Both the position numbers and the translations under genes were made by a program. Shown piece by piece: positions 1 to 7,837 of a stretch of 64,000 nucleotides of DNA. The DNA comes from Mycolicibacterium goodii (lineage in GTDB: Bacteria > Actinomycetota > Actinomycetes > Mycobacteriales > Mycobacteriaceae): assembly GCF_001187505.1 (NCBI RefSeq), contig NZ_CP012150.1:1612001-1676000 (forward strand), written 5' to 3'. The number at the start of each line of letters is the position of its first letter. The stretch's first letter is position 1. The notes beneath the pieces were generated by a model. That model did no database searches, was not told where the DNA came from, and worked only from the letters and a program-made list of their open reading frames with translations.

Positions 1-1
1 G

Positions 2-1954
2 ACACACCCGGACCGCATGCTGCGCCCCATGGTCCGCGACCGGATCACCGACCCCTGGCGCGAGGTCGAGTGGGACGAGGCGATCAACACGGTGGCCCGC
101 CGCATGCTCGAGATCGCCCAGCGGCACGGATCCGGCGCGATCGGTGCGATCACGTCGTCACGCTGCACCAACGAAGAGGTGTACGTCGTGCAGAAGATGG
201 TGCGCGCCGCGTTCGGCAACAACAACGTCGACACCTGCGCGCGGGTGTGCCACTCGCCCACGGGCTACGGGCTCAAGCAGACGTTCGGCGAATCCGCAGG
301 CACGCAGGACTTCCGGTCGGTCGCCGAGGCCGACGTCATCATGGTCATCGGGGCCAACCCGACCGACGGGCACCCGGTGTTCGCGTCGCGGATGAAGCAG
401 CGGATTCGCCAGGGTGCGCGGTTGATCGTCGTCGATCCGCGCCGCATCGACCTCGTCCGCTCACCGCACATCGAGGCCGACCATCACCTGCAGTTGCGTC
501 CGGGCAGCAACGTCGCGGTGGTCAACGCCATGGCGCACGTCGTGGTGACCGAGGGGCTCGCCGACGCGTCGTTCGTGGCCGAGCGGTGCGAGGGCTTCGG
601 CGAATGGGCCGAGTTCATCGCCCGCGAGGAGAACAGCCCGGAAGCGGTCGAACCGATCACCGGGGTGCCCGCCGAGGAGCTGCGCGCCGCGGCCCGCCTG
701 TACGCGCTGGCGCCGAACGCCGCGATCTACTACGGCCTCGGGGTCACCGAGCACAGCCAGGGCTCGACCATGGTTATCGGTATGGCCAACCTTGCGATGG
801 CGTGCGGCAACATCGGCCGCGACGGTGTCGGCGTGAACCCGCTGCGCGGCCAGAACAACGTGCAGGGGTCCTGCGACATGGGTTCGTTCCCGCACGAGTT
901 GCCCGGCTACCGGCACGTGTCCGACGACGCGGTCCGGCAGGTGTTCGAGAAGCTCTGGGGCACCGAGCTGTTGGCCGAGCCGGGACTGCGCATCCCGAAC
1001 ATGTTCGACGCCGCGATCGAGGGCACCTTCCGCGGCCTGTTCGTGCATGGCGAGGATATCGCCCAGTCGGATCCGAACGTCAAGCATGTTCTCGCGGCTC
1101 TGGAGGCGATGGAACTCGTGGTCGTGCAGGACCTGTTCCTGAACGAGACGTCGAAGTACGCGCACGTGTTCCTGCCCGGCGCCTCGTTTTTGGAGAAGGA
1201 CGGAACCTTCACCAACGCCGAACGGCGGATCAACCGTGTGCGTGCGGTGATGAAACCCAAGAGCGGCAGACACGAATGGGACATCGTCTGCCAGATCGCC
1301 ACGGCCATGGGCTATCCCATGCACTACGACCACCCGAGCCAGATCATGGACGAGATCGCCGCGCTGACACCGACGTTCACCGGCGTCTCGTTCGACAAAC
1401 TCGACGAGCTGGGCAGCATCCAGTGGCCGTGTGACGGGGACGCACCCGAGGGCACCCCGATCATGCACGTCGACGCGTTCACCAGGGGGCTCGGCCGGTT
1501 CGTGCCCACCCCGTTCGTGCCGACCGACGAGCGCAGCACCCGGCGGTTCCCGCTCATCCTCACCACCGGACGGATCCTCAGCCAGTACAACGTGGGAGCG
1601 CAGACCCGGCGGACGGCCAACATCGCCTGGCACGCCGAGGATGTGCTCGAGATCCATCCGCACGATGCCGAGGTGCGGGGGATCGCCGATGGCGATCTGG
1701 TGACGCTGGCCAGTCGCGTCGGCGAGACCAGGTTGCACGCGCAGATTTCCGACCGGATGCCCACCGGGGTCGTGTACACCACGTTCCACTATCCGGTCAC
1801 CGGGGCGAATGTCGTGACCACGGACAACTCCGACTGGGCCACGAACTGTCCCGAGTACAAGGTGACCGCCGTCCAGGTCGCCTTGGCACACCCGACCGCA
1901 CGGCAGGCCGAAGCACGGGTCACCGGGCTTCCCGAGACACAACTGGTGAGGTGA
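2..1954 (+). CDS. Formate dehydrogenase alpha (catalytic) subunit, 5' end outside the window
   Basis: The reading frame is open from base 2, so this is the C-terminal ~650 residues of a longer protein. It is a molybdopterin (Mo-bisPGD) oxidoreductase of the NAD-linked formate dehydrogenase FdsA/FdhA type, oxidising formate to CO2 in the cytoplasm. The catalytic motif RVCHSPTG is visible, with the metal-ligand residue encoded as Cys (TGC at 248-250), not selenocysteine. The motifs NPLRGQNNVQGSCDMG and FLNETSKYAHVFLPG are typical of the family. The C-terminus has the MopB-binding domain (TTGRILSQYN). The N-terminal Fe-S domain must lie upstream. The delta-subunit gene follows one base after the stop, and fdhD lies 2 kb away, both supporting the call. 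Confidence 0.93.
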   Translation, partial: THPDRMLRPMVRDRITDPWREVEWDEAINTVARRMLEIAQRHGSGAIGAITSSRCTNEEVYVVQKMVRAAFGNNNVDTCARVCHSPTGYGLKQTFGESAGTQDFRSVAEADVIMVIGANPTDGHPVFASRMKQRIRQGARLIVVDPRRIDLVRSPHIEADHHLQLRPGSNVAVVNAMAHVVVTEGLADASFVAERCEGFGEWAEFIAREENSPEAVEPITGVPAEELRAAARLYALAPNAAIYYGLGVTEHSQGSTMVIGMANLAMACGNIGRDGVGVNPLRGQNNVQGSCDMGSFPHELPGYRHVSDDAVRQVFEKLWGTELLAEPGLRIPNMFDAAIEGTFRGLFVHGEDIAQSDPNVKHVLAALEAMELVVVQDLFLNETSKYAHVFLPGASFLEKDGTFTNAERRINRVRAVMKPKSGRHEWDIVCQIATAMGYPMHYDHPSQIMDEIAALTPTFTGVSFDKLDELGSIQWPCDGDAPEGTPIMHVDAFTRGLGRFVPTPFVPTDERSTRRFPLILTTGRILSQYNVGAQTRRTANIAWHAEDVLEIHPHDAEVRGIADGDLVTLASRVGETRLHAQISDRMPTGVVYTTFHYPVTGANVVTTDNSDWATNCPEYKVTAVQVALAHPTARQAEARVTGLPETQLVR

Positions 1955-1955
1955 G

Positions 1956-2183
1956 ATGCAGGTTCACGAAGCGCCCAAGAAGGCAGCCAACGAGATCAAG
2001 CTGATCAATCAGATCGCCGCGCACTTCGGCTATCTGCCCGACGACAAGGCGGCCGCGGCGGTGGCCGACCATGTCCGAAGGTTCTGGGAGCCACGGATGC
2101 AGCGCCGGTTGTTCGACCTGATCTACGCCGACGCCAGCGAACTCACGCCGGTGGCGATGGCCGCCGCGTCGCGGTTACGCTGA
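1956..2183 (+). CDS. Formate dehydrogenase delta subunit (FdsD-like)
   Basis: A 75-residue soluble protein starting one base after the formate dehydrogenase alpha stop, so almost certainly translationally coupled. The sequence (KLINQIAAHFGYLPDDKAAAAVADHVRRFWEPRM) matches the short FdsD family, which accompanies soluble NAD-dependent formate dehydrogenases and is thought to help assembly or stability of the complex. It is the last gene of the operon, followed by a strong terminator hairpin. Confidence 0.88.
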   Translation: MQVHEAPKKAANEIKLINQIAAHFGYLPDDKAAAAVADHVRRFWEPRMQRRLFDLIYADASELTPVAMAAASRLR

Positions 2184-2194
2184 CCCGCAAACTA

Positions 2195-2231
2195 CTTTGG
2201 CCTGGGCCCCGGAGAGGGGCCCAGGCCAAAG
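2195..2231. terminator. Perfect 15-bp hairpin, probable bidirectional terminator
   Basis: Arms CTTTGGCCTGGGCCC (2195-2209) and its exact complement (2217-2231) enclose a 7-base loop. It sits between the ends of two converging units (formate dehydrogenase operon on +, 108-residue gene on -). There is no U-tract, as is usual in mycobacteria. Confidence 0.75.
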
Positions 2232-2241
2232 CCGTTGTGCG

Positions 2242-2568
2242 TCAGGGGTGGCGCCGTACGGCGGCGAGGCTCTGCGCCCCGATCCCCTCGTGGTCGACAT
2301 CCCGCCAGAAATCGATGCCGTAGTCCGCATCCGGGATCTGGATCTTCTCCGCCGGTGCGGACGAGGGGCGGGTGCTCGACGGTGCCAGATCGGCGAGGTC
2401 GATCTTGAGCCGTTCGATACCGTTGCGGATGCGCTCGACGTCGTTGACGACGCGGTGCACGGCCGGGACGCGGCCGTGGGTGGATTCCAGCGCACTCACC
2501 TGGTGCATGAGGTTGTCGATCAACCTGTGCAGGCTGTCGACGACTGGGTTCGCGGCGAAGCTGGTCAT
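2242..2568 (-). CDS. Conserved hypothetical 108-residue protein
   Basis: Not recognised. It is a soluble, largely helical protein. The first ~70 residues (VDSLHRLIDNLMHQVSALE, then VNDVERIRNGIERLKIDLADL) have heptad-like spacing and could form a coiled coil. The C-terminal third is polar. It lies 39 bp downstream of an OFA-type transporter gene on the same strand, so is probably its operon partner. No signal peptide or membrane segment is seen. Confidence 0.6.
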   Translation of the reverse strand: MTSFAANPVVDSLHRLIDNLMHQVSALESTHGRVPAVHRVVNDVERIRNGIERLKIDLADLAPSSTRPSSAPAEKIQIPDADYGIDFWRDVDHEGIGAQSLAAVRRHP

Positions 2569-2607
2569 GGCACTCCTTGACGGGTAGGGGTTTTCAGGGG
2601 ACAGCGA

Positions 2608-3942
2608 TCAGCGCGGCAGTGCGACGATCGGGAAACCGGGGCGGTGCAGCATCCGCGTCATCGCGGCGGCACCGAGGCTGAGCAGGCCCGCGACCACGAA
2701 CGGGTTCAGCAGGTGTGAGCTGATCAGCAGGGCGGGCACGCCGATGCCGATCAGGCCGCCGAACAGCTTGGCGCTGTAGACCAGGGCGAAGTTGCGTACC
2801 GCGTTGGGCTCACCGAAGTAGTCGGCGACCAGGCTGGCGATCAGCGGATAGAAGGCGCCGCCGGACAGTCCGCTGAGCCCGGCGAAGACGACGAACGTGA
2901 TGGGTGCGACGGCAGATGCCGAGTAGACGAGGCCGAGTTGGGCGCAGCCCTGCACCAGCAGGGCCGCGCTGAGCACCTGACGCCGCCCGAGTCGGTCCGA
3001 CGCCCACCCGGCGATGCTGCGGCCCGCACCGTTGACCACGGCGAGCAGGCCGACGGACAGCGCCGCAACGGTCAACGAGAAGCCTTGGTGGACAGCCATT
3101 ATCGGGACGTAGACGACGGCGAGGAGCGCCGCGGCCGCCGCGATGACCATGATCAGGTACATCACCACGAACGCGGGCGTGCGGGCCGCTTCTCTCGGGG
3201 AGAACTGGCGGATCGCGGTGACGTTGTTGCGCAGGCTGTGGTTGAGGGTCTTGTCGATGGCCCAGCGGCGTGGGTCGATGTGGGCCGGCCACCATCCCTG
3301 CGGCGGGTCGCGCAGCAGAGCCCCGGACTGGGCCACCACGACGAGGAGGATGACCGCGACCGCCGTGAACAATCCGGTGCGCGTCTCGGAGGTGAGGGTG
3401 AGCGCGAACGCCACGATGAACGGCACCGCGCCGCATCCGATCGCGCCGGTGACGAGACCGATTCGGGCCGCGCGCTTTTCCGGATACCATTTGGCGACCG
3501 TGGCGGTGCATGTCGCGTAGACGATGCCGGCACCCGTTCCGGACAACACCGAGTACCCGAGTATGGCCAGCGCGATGTTGTCGGTGTGCGCGACGGTGAA
3601 AGGTCCTGCGGCGCACAGCAACGCACCGATCGGGACGGCGCGGGAAGGGGACAGGGCGAACCGGTGGCTCAACACCGCGGTGGGTGCGGCGGCGCCGGCC
3701 TGGAACACCACCCAGAGGGCCAGCACCCACAGCGCGCCGATGAGGCTGCGTCCCTCGGTGACGTGCAGTGCGGTGAGCGCGAGCCCATAGCCGTACTGCA
3801 GTACCCCGACGCCCGCCATGGCGATCCAGGCGAACGCCAGCATCCACGCCCGCGAGCAGCCGATGAGGTCCTGCGGATGTTCACCGACTCGGTAGGTGCG
3901 ACCTCGCAGATCGCGTACCACGACGGGTGCCTTGGCTGCCAT
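2608..3942 (-). CDS. OFA-family MFS transporter 1 (oxalate/formate-type)
   Basis: A 444-residue integral membrane protein with about 12 hydrophobic segments, in the oxalate:formate antiporter branch of the major facilitator superfamily. Family signatures visible are the N-terminal YRVGEHPQDLIGCSRAWM, KWYPEKRAARIGLVTGAIGCG after helix 4, RDPPQGWWP before the central loop, and YFGEPNAVRNFALVYSAKLFGG in the C-half. It is the most divergent of the three paralogues here. The start chosen is ATG at 3942; an in-frame codon 45 bp upstream (3987) would place the operator at 3957-3971 inside the gene. Its substrate is inferred from context as a monocarboxylate or dicarboxylate such as formate or oxalate. 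Confidence 0.87.
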   Translation of the reverse strand: MAAKAPVVVRDLRGRTYRVGEHPQDLIGCSRAWMLAFAWIAMAGVGVLQYGYGLALTALHVTEGRSLIGALWVLALWVVFQAGAAAPTAVLSHRFALSPSRAVPIGALLCAAGPFTVAHTDNIALAILGYSVLSGTGAGIVYATCTATVAKWYPEKRAARIGLVTGAIGCGAVPFIVAFALTLTSETRTGLFTAVAVILLVVVAQSGALLRDPPQGWWPAHIDPRRWAIDKTLNHSLRNNVTAIRQFSPREAARTPAFVVMYLIMVIAAAAALLAVVYVPIMAVHQGFSLTVAALSVGLLAVVNGAGRSIAGWASDRLGRRQVLSAALLVQGCAQLGLVYSASAVAPITFVVFAGLSGLSGGAFYPLIASLVADYFGEPNAVRNFALVYSAKLFGGLIGIGVPALLISSHLLNPFVVAGLLSLGAAAMTRMLHRPGFPIVALPR

Positions 3943-3956
3943 GTCGACTCCTAGAT

Positions 3957-3971
3957 TGCATACCGTATGCA
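3957..3971. promoter_or_regulatory. Palindromic operator, probable GntR site
   Basis: TGCATAC-C-GTATGCA, a perfect 7+1+7 palindrome immediately before the ATG of OFA transporter 1. The same TTGCATAC half-site recurs before gntR (5743), OFA transporter 2 (7358) and the CoA-transferase gene (7742). This makes it the likely binding site of the GntR protein encoded at 4965-5693. Confidence 0.7.
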
Positions 3972-3980
3972 CAAGACTAA

Positions 3981-3994
3981 GTGACATAGGTCAC
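3981..3994. promoter_or_regulatory. Crp-type site GTGA-N6-TCAC
   Basis: GTGACATAGGTCAC is an exact match to the mycobacterial cAMP-receptor-protein core (GTGA-N6-TCAC). It lies between the divergent OFA transporter 1 and fdhD genes and could act on both promoters. Confidence 0.55.
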
Positions 3995-4090
3995 GCTGTC
4001 CACCGTGGTGGGTAATCGTCCGCTCGGCGGGTGGCCCATCCGAGCCCGTTCGCTGAGGCGACCGACCATTCGAGGGGAGAGCTAGAGTGA

Positions 4091-4101
4091 ATACAACATA
4101 C
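4091..4101. promoter_or_regulatory. Candidate GntR site before fdhD
   Basis: ATACAACATAC lies 14 bp before the fdhD ATG and directly abuts its ribosome-binding site (AAAAGGAG). The near-identical ATACGACATAC is found at 7431-7441 before OFA transporter 2. Binding here would block the fdhD ribosome-binding region and probably the promoter. Confidence 0.45.
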
Positions 4102-4115
4102 AAAAGGAGTGCTCG

Positions 4116-4958
4116 ATGGGCCGCGTGACGAACAGATACCGGGTGGTGCGACTGGCCGAGGGCGGCGCGGATGAACGCCCGGACACCCTGGCGGCGGAAG
4201 AACCGCTGGAGATCCGGGTCGCCGGGCGTCCGCTCACGGTCACCATGCGCACTCCCGGAAACGATTTCGACCTCGCCAGGGGCTTCCTGGTCAGCGAGGG
4301 AGTGGTGGCCCGCGCAGGCGACGTCGTCGGGATCCAATACTGCGCGGGCGCGACGCGGGACGGTTCGAACACCTACAACGTGCTCGACGTCCTGCTCGCC
4401 GATGGCGTGACGGCACCGGATGCGTCGCTGGAACGCAACTTCTACACCACGTCGTCGTGTGGGGTGTGCGGCAAGGCCAGCCTGGAGGCCGTGCGCACGG
4501 TCAGTTCGTGGGCCGTGCGGGACGATCCGGTGCAGTTGTCCGCCGCGACCATCGTCACCATGCCGGACAAGCTCAGGGCCGCCCAGCGGGTGTTCGACCG
4601 CACCGGTGGGTTGCACGCCGCGGCGCTGTTCGACGCCGACGGCGAATTGCTCTGCGTGCGTGAGGACGTCGGACGCCACAACGCGGTCGACAAGGTGGTC
4701 GGCTGGGCGCAGGACGGCGGCCTGCTCCCGCTGCGTAGCGCCGTGTTGATGGTCAGCGGGCGCGCATCCTTCGAGCTCGTCCAGAAGGCGGTGATGGCCG
4801 GGATCCCGGCACTGGCCGCGGTTTCGGCGCCGTCGTCGCTCGCGGTGGACCTCGCGAGGGAGATGGGCCTGACCCTGGTCGGCTTCCTGCGGGGCGCGAC
4901 GATGAACATCTACTCCGGCGCCGAACGCATCCGCGACGACCGGTACGCGACGGTCTGA
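4116..4958 (+). CDS. fdhD: Formate dehydrogenase accessory sulfurtransferase FdhD
   Basis: A 280-residue cytoplasmic protein. FdhD passes sulfur from a cysteine desulfurase to the Mo-bisPGD cofactor of formate dehydrogenase, which is needed for activity. The CxxC motif ([15 protein letters not shown]), the [10 protein letters not shown] stretch and [15 protein letters not shown] are all characteristic. The start ATG has a good ribosome-binding site (AAAAGGAG) six bases upstream. It is divergent from OFA transporter 1 and converges with gntR (6-base gap). Its presence supports the view that the first gene is a true formate dehydrogenase. Confidence 0.95.
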   Translation: MGRVTNRYRVVRLAEGGADERPDTLAAEEPLEIRVAGRPLTVTMRTPGNDFDLARGFLVSEGVVARAGDVVGIQYCAGATRDGSNTYNVLDVLLADGVTAPDASLERNFYTTSSCGVCGKASLEAVRTVSSWAVRDDPVQLSAATIVTMPDKLRAAQRVFDRTGGLHAAALFDADGELLCVREDVGRHNAVDKVVGWAQDGGLLPLRSAVLMVSGRASFELVQKAVMAGIPALAAVSAPSSLAVDLAREMGLTLVGFLRGATMNIYSGAERIRDDRYATV

Positions 4959-4964
4959 GCCGGC

Positions 4965-5693
4965 TCAGACCTGAGCGGCCTTGGCCATCCGCTGCTCGTG
5001 ATAGGTCTGCCGGGTCCGGTCGGTGTGCCTGCGCATGATGTCGGTGGCCAGCTCCACGTCGTGGGCCGCGATCGCCTTGATCAACTCGGCGTGCTCGGAC
5101 CAGGCATCGTGTCCGCGTGGCCGCGCGATCGGCAGGTAGTACCAGCGCCATTTGCGCTCGACGAGGCTGATGTGGTCGGCGAGCACCTGATTCCCGGCGA
5201 GGTCGGTGATCGCGGCGTGCAGGGCCGCGTTGGCCTCGACGAGGCCTTCCGAGTCGTTGGTGGTGAGCGCGTCGAGGCCGTCCTGCTGCAGTTCCCACAG
5301 CCGGTTCACGTCCTCGGGAGTCGCCCGCTCGGCGGCCAGGCCGGCCGAGTAGGTCTCGAGCACCGTTCGCACGCCGAGCAGTTGGTCCACCTCTTCTTCG
5401 GAGGGGGTGTGCACGAAGGCGCCCTGGGCGGGCCGCAGTTCGATCCAGCCGTCGGCCTGCAGCCGCTGCAGCGCCTCACGGACGGGCTGGCGGCTGACCC
5501 CCAGGTACTCGGCGAGTTCCGCCTCCACCAGGTGCTGCCCGCGCTGCAGCGTGCCCTGGATGATCATCTCGATGATCGCGTCGTAGACGGCTTGGCGCAG
5601 CGGAGCGGGCCGTACGACGCGAGGTGCGGCGTCGCCCAGCATGTTGGCCGGCGATACCTTCTTGCGTTTGCCGGCGGGATACGGACGAGACAT
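4965..5693 (-). CDS. GntR/FadR-family regulator of the formate/oxalate locus
   Basis: A 242-residue DNA-binding repressor or activator. The N-terminal winged helix (residues ~30-95) contains LRQAVYDAIIEMIIQGTLQRG and YLGVSRQPVREALQRLQADG, the classic GntR recognition helix. The C-terminal ~140 residues form an all-helical FCD ligand domain (LLGVRTVLETYSAGLAAERA; later HAAITDLAGNQ and the SEHAELIKAIAAHD metal/ligand His). ATG at 5693 is chosen because AAGGAG lies just upstream; an in-frame start at 5816 has none. A palindrome half-site at 5743 suggests autoregulation. The ligand is unknown; formate, oxalate or oxalyl-CoA would fit the neighbours. Confidence 0.9.
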   Translation of the reverse strand: MSRPYPAGKRKKVSPANMLGDAAPRVVRPAPLRQAVYDAIIEMIIQGTLQRGQHLVEAELAEYLGVSRQPVREALQRLQADGWIELRPAQGAFVHTPSEEEVDQLLGVRTVLETYSAGLAAERATPEDVNRLWELQQDGLDALTTNDSEGLVEANAALHAAITDLAGNQVLADHISLVERKWRWYYLPIARPRGHDAWSEHAELIKAIAAHDVELATDIMRRHTDRTRQTYHEQRMAKAAQV

Positions 5694-5742
5694 GGCTGGC
5701 GGCTCCTTAGCCTTCGAGGTTGTCCCCAGCTTACCGGTTTTT

Positions 5743-5752
5743 GGTATGCAAT
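5743..5752. promoter_or_regulatory. GntR half-site before gntR
   Basis: GGTATGCAAT, the inverse of the ATTGCATAC half-site, lies about 50 bp before the gntR start. It is only a half palindrome, so its role in autoregulation is tentative. Confidence 0.4.
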
Positions 5753-5892
5753 GAACCGTCTGGGGCCAGGGTATTCGGCCGAGTCGCGGCCGCGCCGAAC
5801 CCAACCGTGCGCGCACACGAAACGACCCCGGGCGCGGGGTCTTGTCGACCTCACCCGCACCCGGGGCCGTATCTGACTCGTCGCGGACCGGA

Positions 5893-7296
5893 TCAGTCGG
5901 CCGCCAGCGATGCCTCCTTCTCCTGGCTGGAGTGCCGTGCCGGGGTCGACCCGGACACCCGCTCGGACTTCGGCAGCTTGGGCTGCTTGAGCAGCAGGGT
6001 CAGGAAGGCACACACCACGCCAACGGTTCCGGCGATGGTGAACGCCGCGCCGTAGCCCCACGCGCTGACCACGACCGAGCCAAGGCCGGCACCCACCAGA
6101 CCGGAGACCAGCTTCGAGCTGTACACCAGGCCGTAGTTGGTGGCGTTGTTGTTCTCCCCGAAGTAGTCGGCGGTCATCGCCGCGAACAGCGGGAAGATCG
6201 CGCCGCCACCGAAGCCCGACACCATCGAGGCCAACAGGAACAACGGCATGTTGCCGATGGACCCGGACAGGTACACCGCGTACTGCGCCAGGCCGAGCAC
6301 CAGACAGACGAGGATCAGCGTGTCACGGCGGCCGAACCGGTCGGAGATCCAGCCGATCACGCCGCGGCCGGTGCCGTTGATGATGGCCTTGAGGCTCATC
6401 GCCAGGGCGACGATGCCGCCGGCGAAACCCATCTCCTTGCCGAACGGGACCTGCATGGCGATGCCGAAGATGTTGATGCCTGCCGTGCACAGCAGGACGA
6501 ACCACATCAGCGGCAGGATGCCGGTCTTGATGGCCTCCATCGGCGTGAACTGCTTGACCGCGGGCGGGTTCTTGCGCAGCGACCGTGCGATGCGCGGGTC
6601 GGAGGCCGCGCCCAGCGGGTCGACGTGCGGCGGCCACCAGTTCTTCGGCGGGTCCTTGAAGAAGAAGCCGCTGACCGCCACCAGTCCGGCCAGGAAGACG
6701 CCGACTGCGAACAGGACGCCCTGGTAGTTGGACAGATCCATGTACGACGTGAAGATGAAGATGAAGGGAACCGATCCGTAGGCGAAACCGCCGTTGACGA
6801 AGCCGGTCTTGCCGCCTTTGCGTTCCGGATACCACTTGCCCACCATGTTCACGCAGGTGGCGTATACGAAGCCGGCCGCGCCTCCGCCGAAGAAGCTGAA
6901 GCCCAGGTAGGCGAAGAAGACGTTGGGCGAGTACGCCAGCGACAGGTAGCCAAGCAGCGAACCCACGGCGCCCAGCATCATGGCCGCGCGTGCCGAGAGC
7001 TTGCCGCTCTCGCGCAGCCGGCCGGCCGGGAAGGCCACCGCGGCCTGGAAGAGGACCCACACACCGAGCAGCCAGAAGATGTGGGCGCCGTGCCAGCCGT
7101 GCGCGTCGGCCAGGGTGTCCTCGGCCGAGGTGAAGGCGTACTCCGAAGAGCTGATCGCCATCATGGAAATCCACGGCAGCCAGACCATCCAGGCGCGGGA
7201 GCGTCCCATGATGTCGCGGTCGGTCTCGCCGATCCGGTACACCCTGCCGTTGTCGTCGACCACCTCGCGGTAGGTCGGCTGAGCTGTTGAGGTCAT
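5893..7296 (-). CDS. OFA-family MFS transporter 2 (oxalate/formate-type)
   Basis: A 467-residue, 12-helix MFS protein of the oxalate/formate antiporter family. Visible signatures are YRIGETDRDIMGRSRAWMVWLPW at the N-terminus, VNMVGKWYPERKGGKTGFVNGG, FKDPPKNWWPP, and ADYFGENNNATNYGLVYSSKL. It is very close to transporter 3 (9332-10711), sharing long identical motifs, and less close to transporter 1. The last ~40 residues are polar and cytoplasmic. It probably moves formate and/or oxalate across the membrane for the CoA-transferase and formate dehydrogenase encoded nearby. Its promoter region carries a Crp-type site and two GntR-like sites. Confidence 0.92.
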   Translation of the reverse strand: MTSTAQPTYREVVDDNGRVYRIGETDRDIMGRSRAWMVWLPWISMMAISSSEYAFTSAEDTLADAHGWHGAHIFWLLGVWVLFQAAVAFPAGRLRESGKLSARAAMMLGAVGSLLGYLSLAYSPNVFFAYLGFSFFGGGAAGFVYATCVNMVGKWYPERKGGKTGFVNGGFAYGSVPFIFIFTSYMDLSNYQGVLFAVGVFLAGLVAVSGFFFKDPPKNWWPPHVDPLGAASDPRIARSLRKNPPAVKQFTPMEAIKTGILPLMWFVLLCTAGINIFGIAMQVPFGKEMGFAGGIVALAMSLKAIINGTGRGVIGWISDRFGRRDTLILVCLVLGLAQYAVYLSGSIGNMPLFLLASMVSGFGGGAIFPLFAAMTADYFGENNNATNYGLVYSSKLVSGLVGAGLGSVVVSAWGYGAAFTIAGTVGVVCAFLTLLLKQPKLPKSERVSGSTPARHSSQEKEASLAAD

Positions 7297-7357
7297 GCGC
7301 GCTGAACCTCTCGGTCAAGGGTCGGCCCGTTCGGGCCGGCCCTGTGGATTCTGAATA

Positions 7358-7366
7358 TTGCATACA
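7358..7366. promoter_or_regulatory. GntR half-site before OFA transporter 2
   Basis: TTGCATACA lies about 60 bp upstream of the transporter ATG and is identical in its first eight bases to one arm of the palindrome at 3957. Confidence 0.45.
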
Positions 7367-7406
7367 GATTCATGTCGGGTAACCAATCGATCAGGTGGGG
7401 CAACAC

Positions 7407-7420
7407 GTGACGACGATCAC
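7407..7420. promoter_or_regulatory. Crp-type site GTGA-N6-TCAC
   Basis: GTGACGACGATCAC matches the mycobacterial Crp core exactly. It lies 110 bp upstream of OFA transporter 2 and is followed 8 bp later by a GntR-like site (7429-7441). This suggests joint control by carbon status and substrate. Confidence 0.5.
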
Positions 7421-7428
7421 AACGCAAG

Positions 7429-7441
7429 GTATACGACATAC
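7429..7441. promoter_or_regulatory. GntR-like site GTATACGACATAC
   Basis: ATACGACATAC differs at one base from the site before fdhD (4091-4101), and the GTAT...ATAC arms give it dyad character. It is likely part of the same regulon. Confidence 0.45.
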
Positions 7442-7741
7442 AAATCTGTGCGCAAGGGCAAATTCCGCTGTGAATCGACTGGACGTTCTCCACCGAGGGC
7501 TTGACGCCCGCCTGCAACGCCGTGACCTCTGTCGATGCGAACCTTGAAAAACGCTGTGAATGAGGAAAATTCATCGTAGCGCCGGATTTGGCCCGACAAC
7601 CGCAGGGCTGCGACGGGCCGGTACGCACGATGTGCGCGTCCGATCGGGTCGTTGCGTCCGGTGGTTCCGCCGATCTGCCTGATCGAGATCTGCGCGAAGG
7701 CTGGACAAGGCAGTGTTACGTGGGACACACTTTCGAGGAAC

Positions 7742-7754
7742 GCATACGGTATGC
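7742..7754. promoter_or_regulatory. Palindromic operator before the CoA-transferase gene
   Basis: GCATAC-G-GTATGC, a perfect 6+1+6 palindrome followed by a further half-site (GATTGCAT, 7761-7768). It lies 84 bp before the CoA-transferase start and matches the operator at 3957. Confidence 0.65.
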
Positions 7755-7837
7755 AATCGGGATTGCATCGGATCTGCCGGTCTGCAGGCAGTTCGCGGAG
7801 AACCCCAGCGACCTTTGGCGAGTAGAGGGATGGTGAC

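Larger units (their letters stand above)
7297..7837. other. 541-bp divergent promoter region, no convincing gene
   Basis: This region separates OFA transporter 2 (-) from the CoA-transferase gene (+). An 82-codon open frame at 7588-7836 has no ribosome-binding site or recognisable product and runs across an operator, so I do not call it a gene. The content that can be supported is regulatory: GntR-like sites at 7358, 7429 and 7742 and a Crp-type site at 7407. Confidence 0.6.

Noticed and set aside
248-250. Possible selenocysteine formate dehydrogenase
   Set aside because: The catalytic position is an ordinary TGC cysteine codon, so no recoding is needed.
461-1942. 493-codon minus-strand open frame opposite formate dehydrogenase
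   Set aside because: It is a GC-rich shadow of the plus-strand gene; the product is Arg/Gly/His-rich without any family motif, while the plus strand encodes a complete enzyme domain.
2195-2231. Perfect palindrome as an insertion-sequence end or attachment site
   Set aside because: It lies exactly between two convergent gene ends and has no partner copy in the window; a terminator is the simplest reading.
5842-7290. 482-codon plus-strand open frame opposite OFA transporter 2
   Set aside because: The same effect of high GC at third positions; no domain is seen and the OFA protein on the other strand is complete.
7588-7836. 82-codon open frame in the frc promoter region
   Set aside because: No ribosome-binding site or recognisable product, and it runs across the GntR-type palindrome at 7742.
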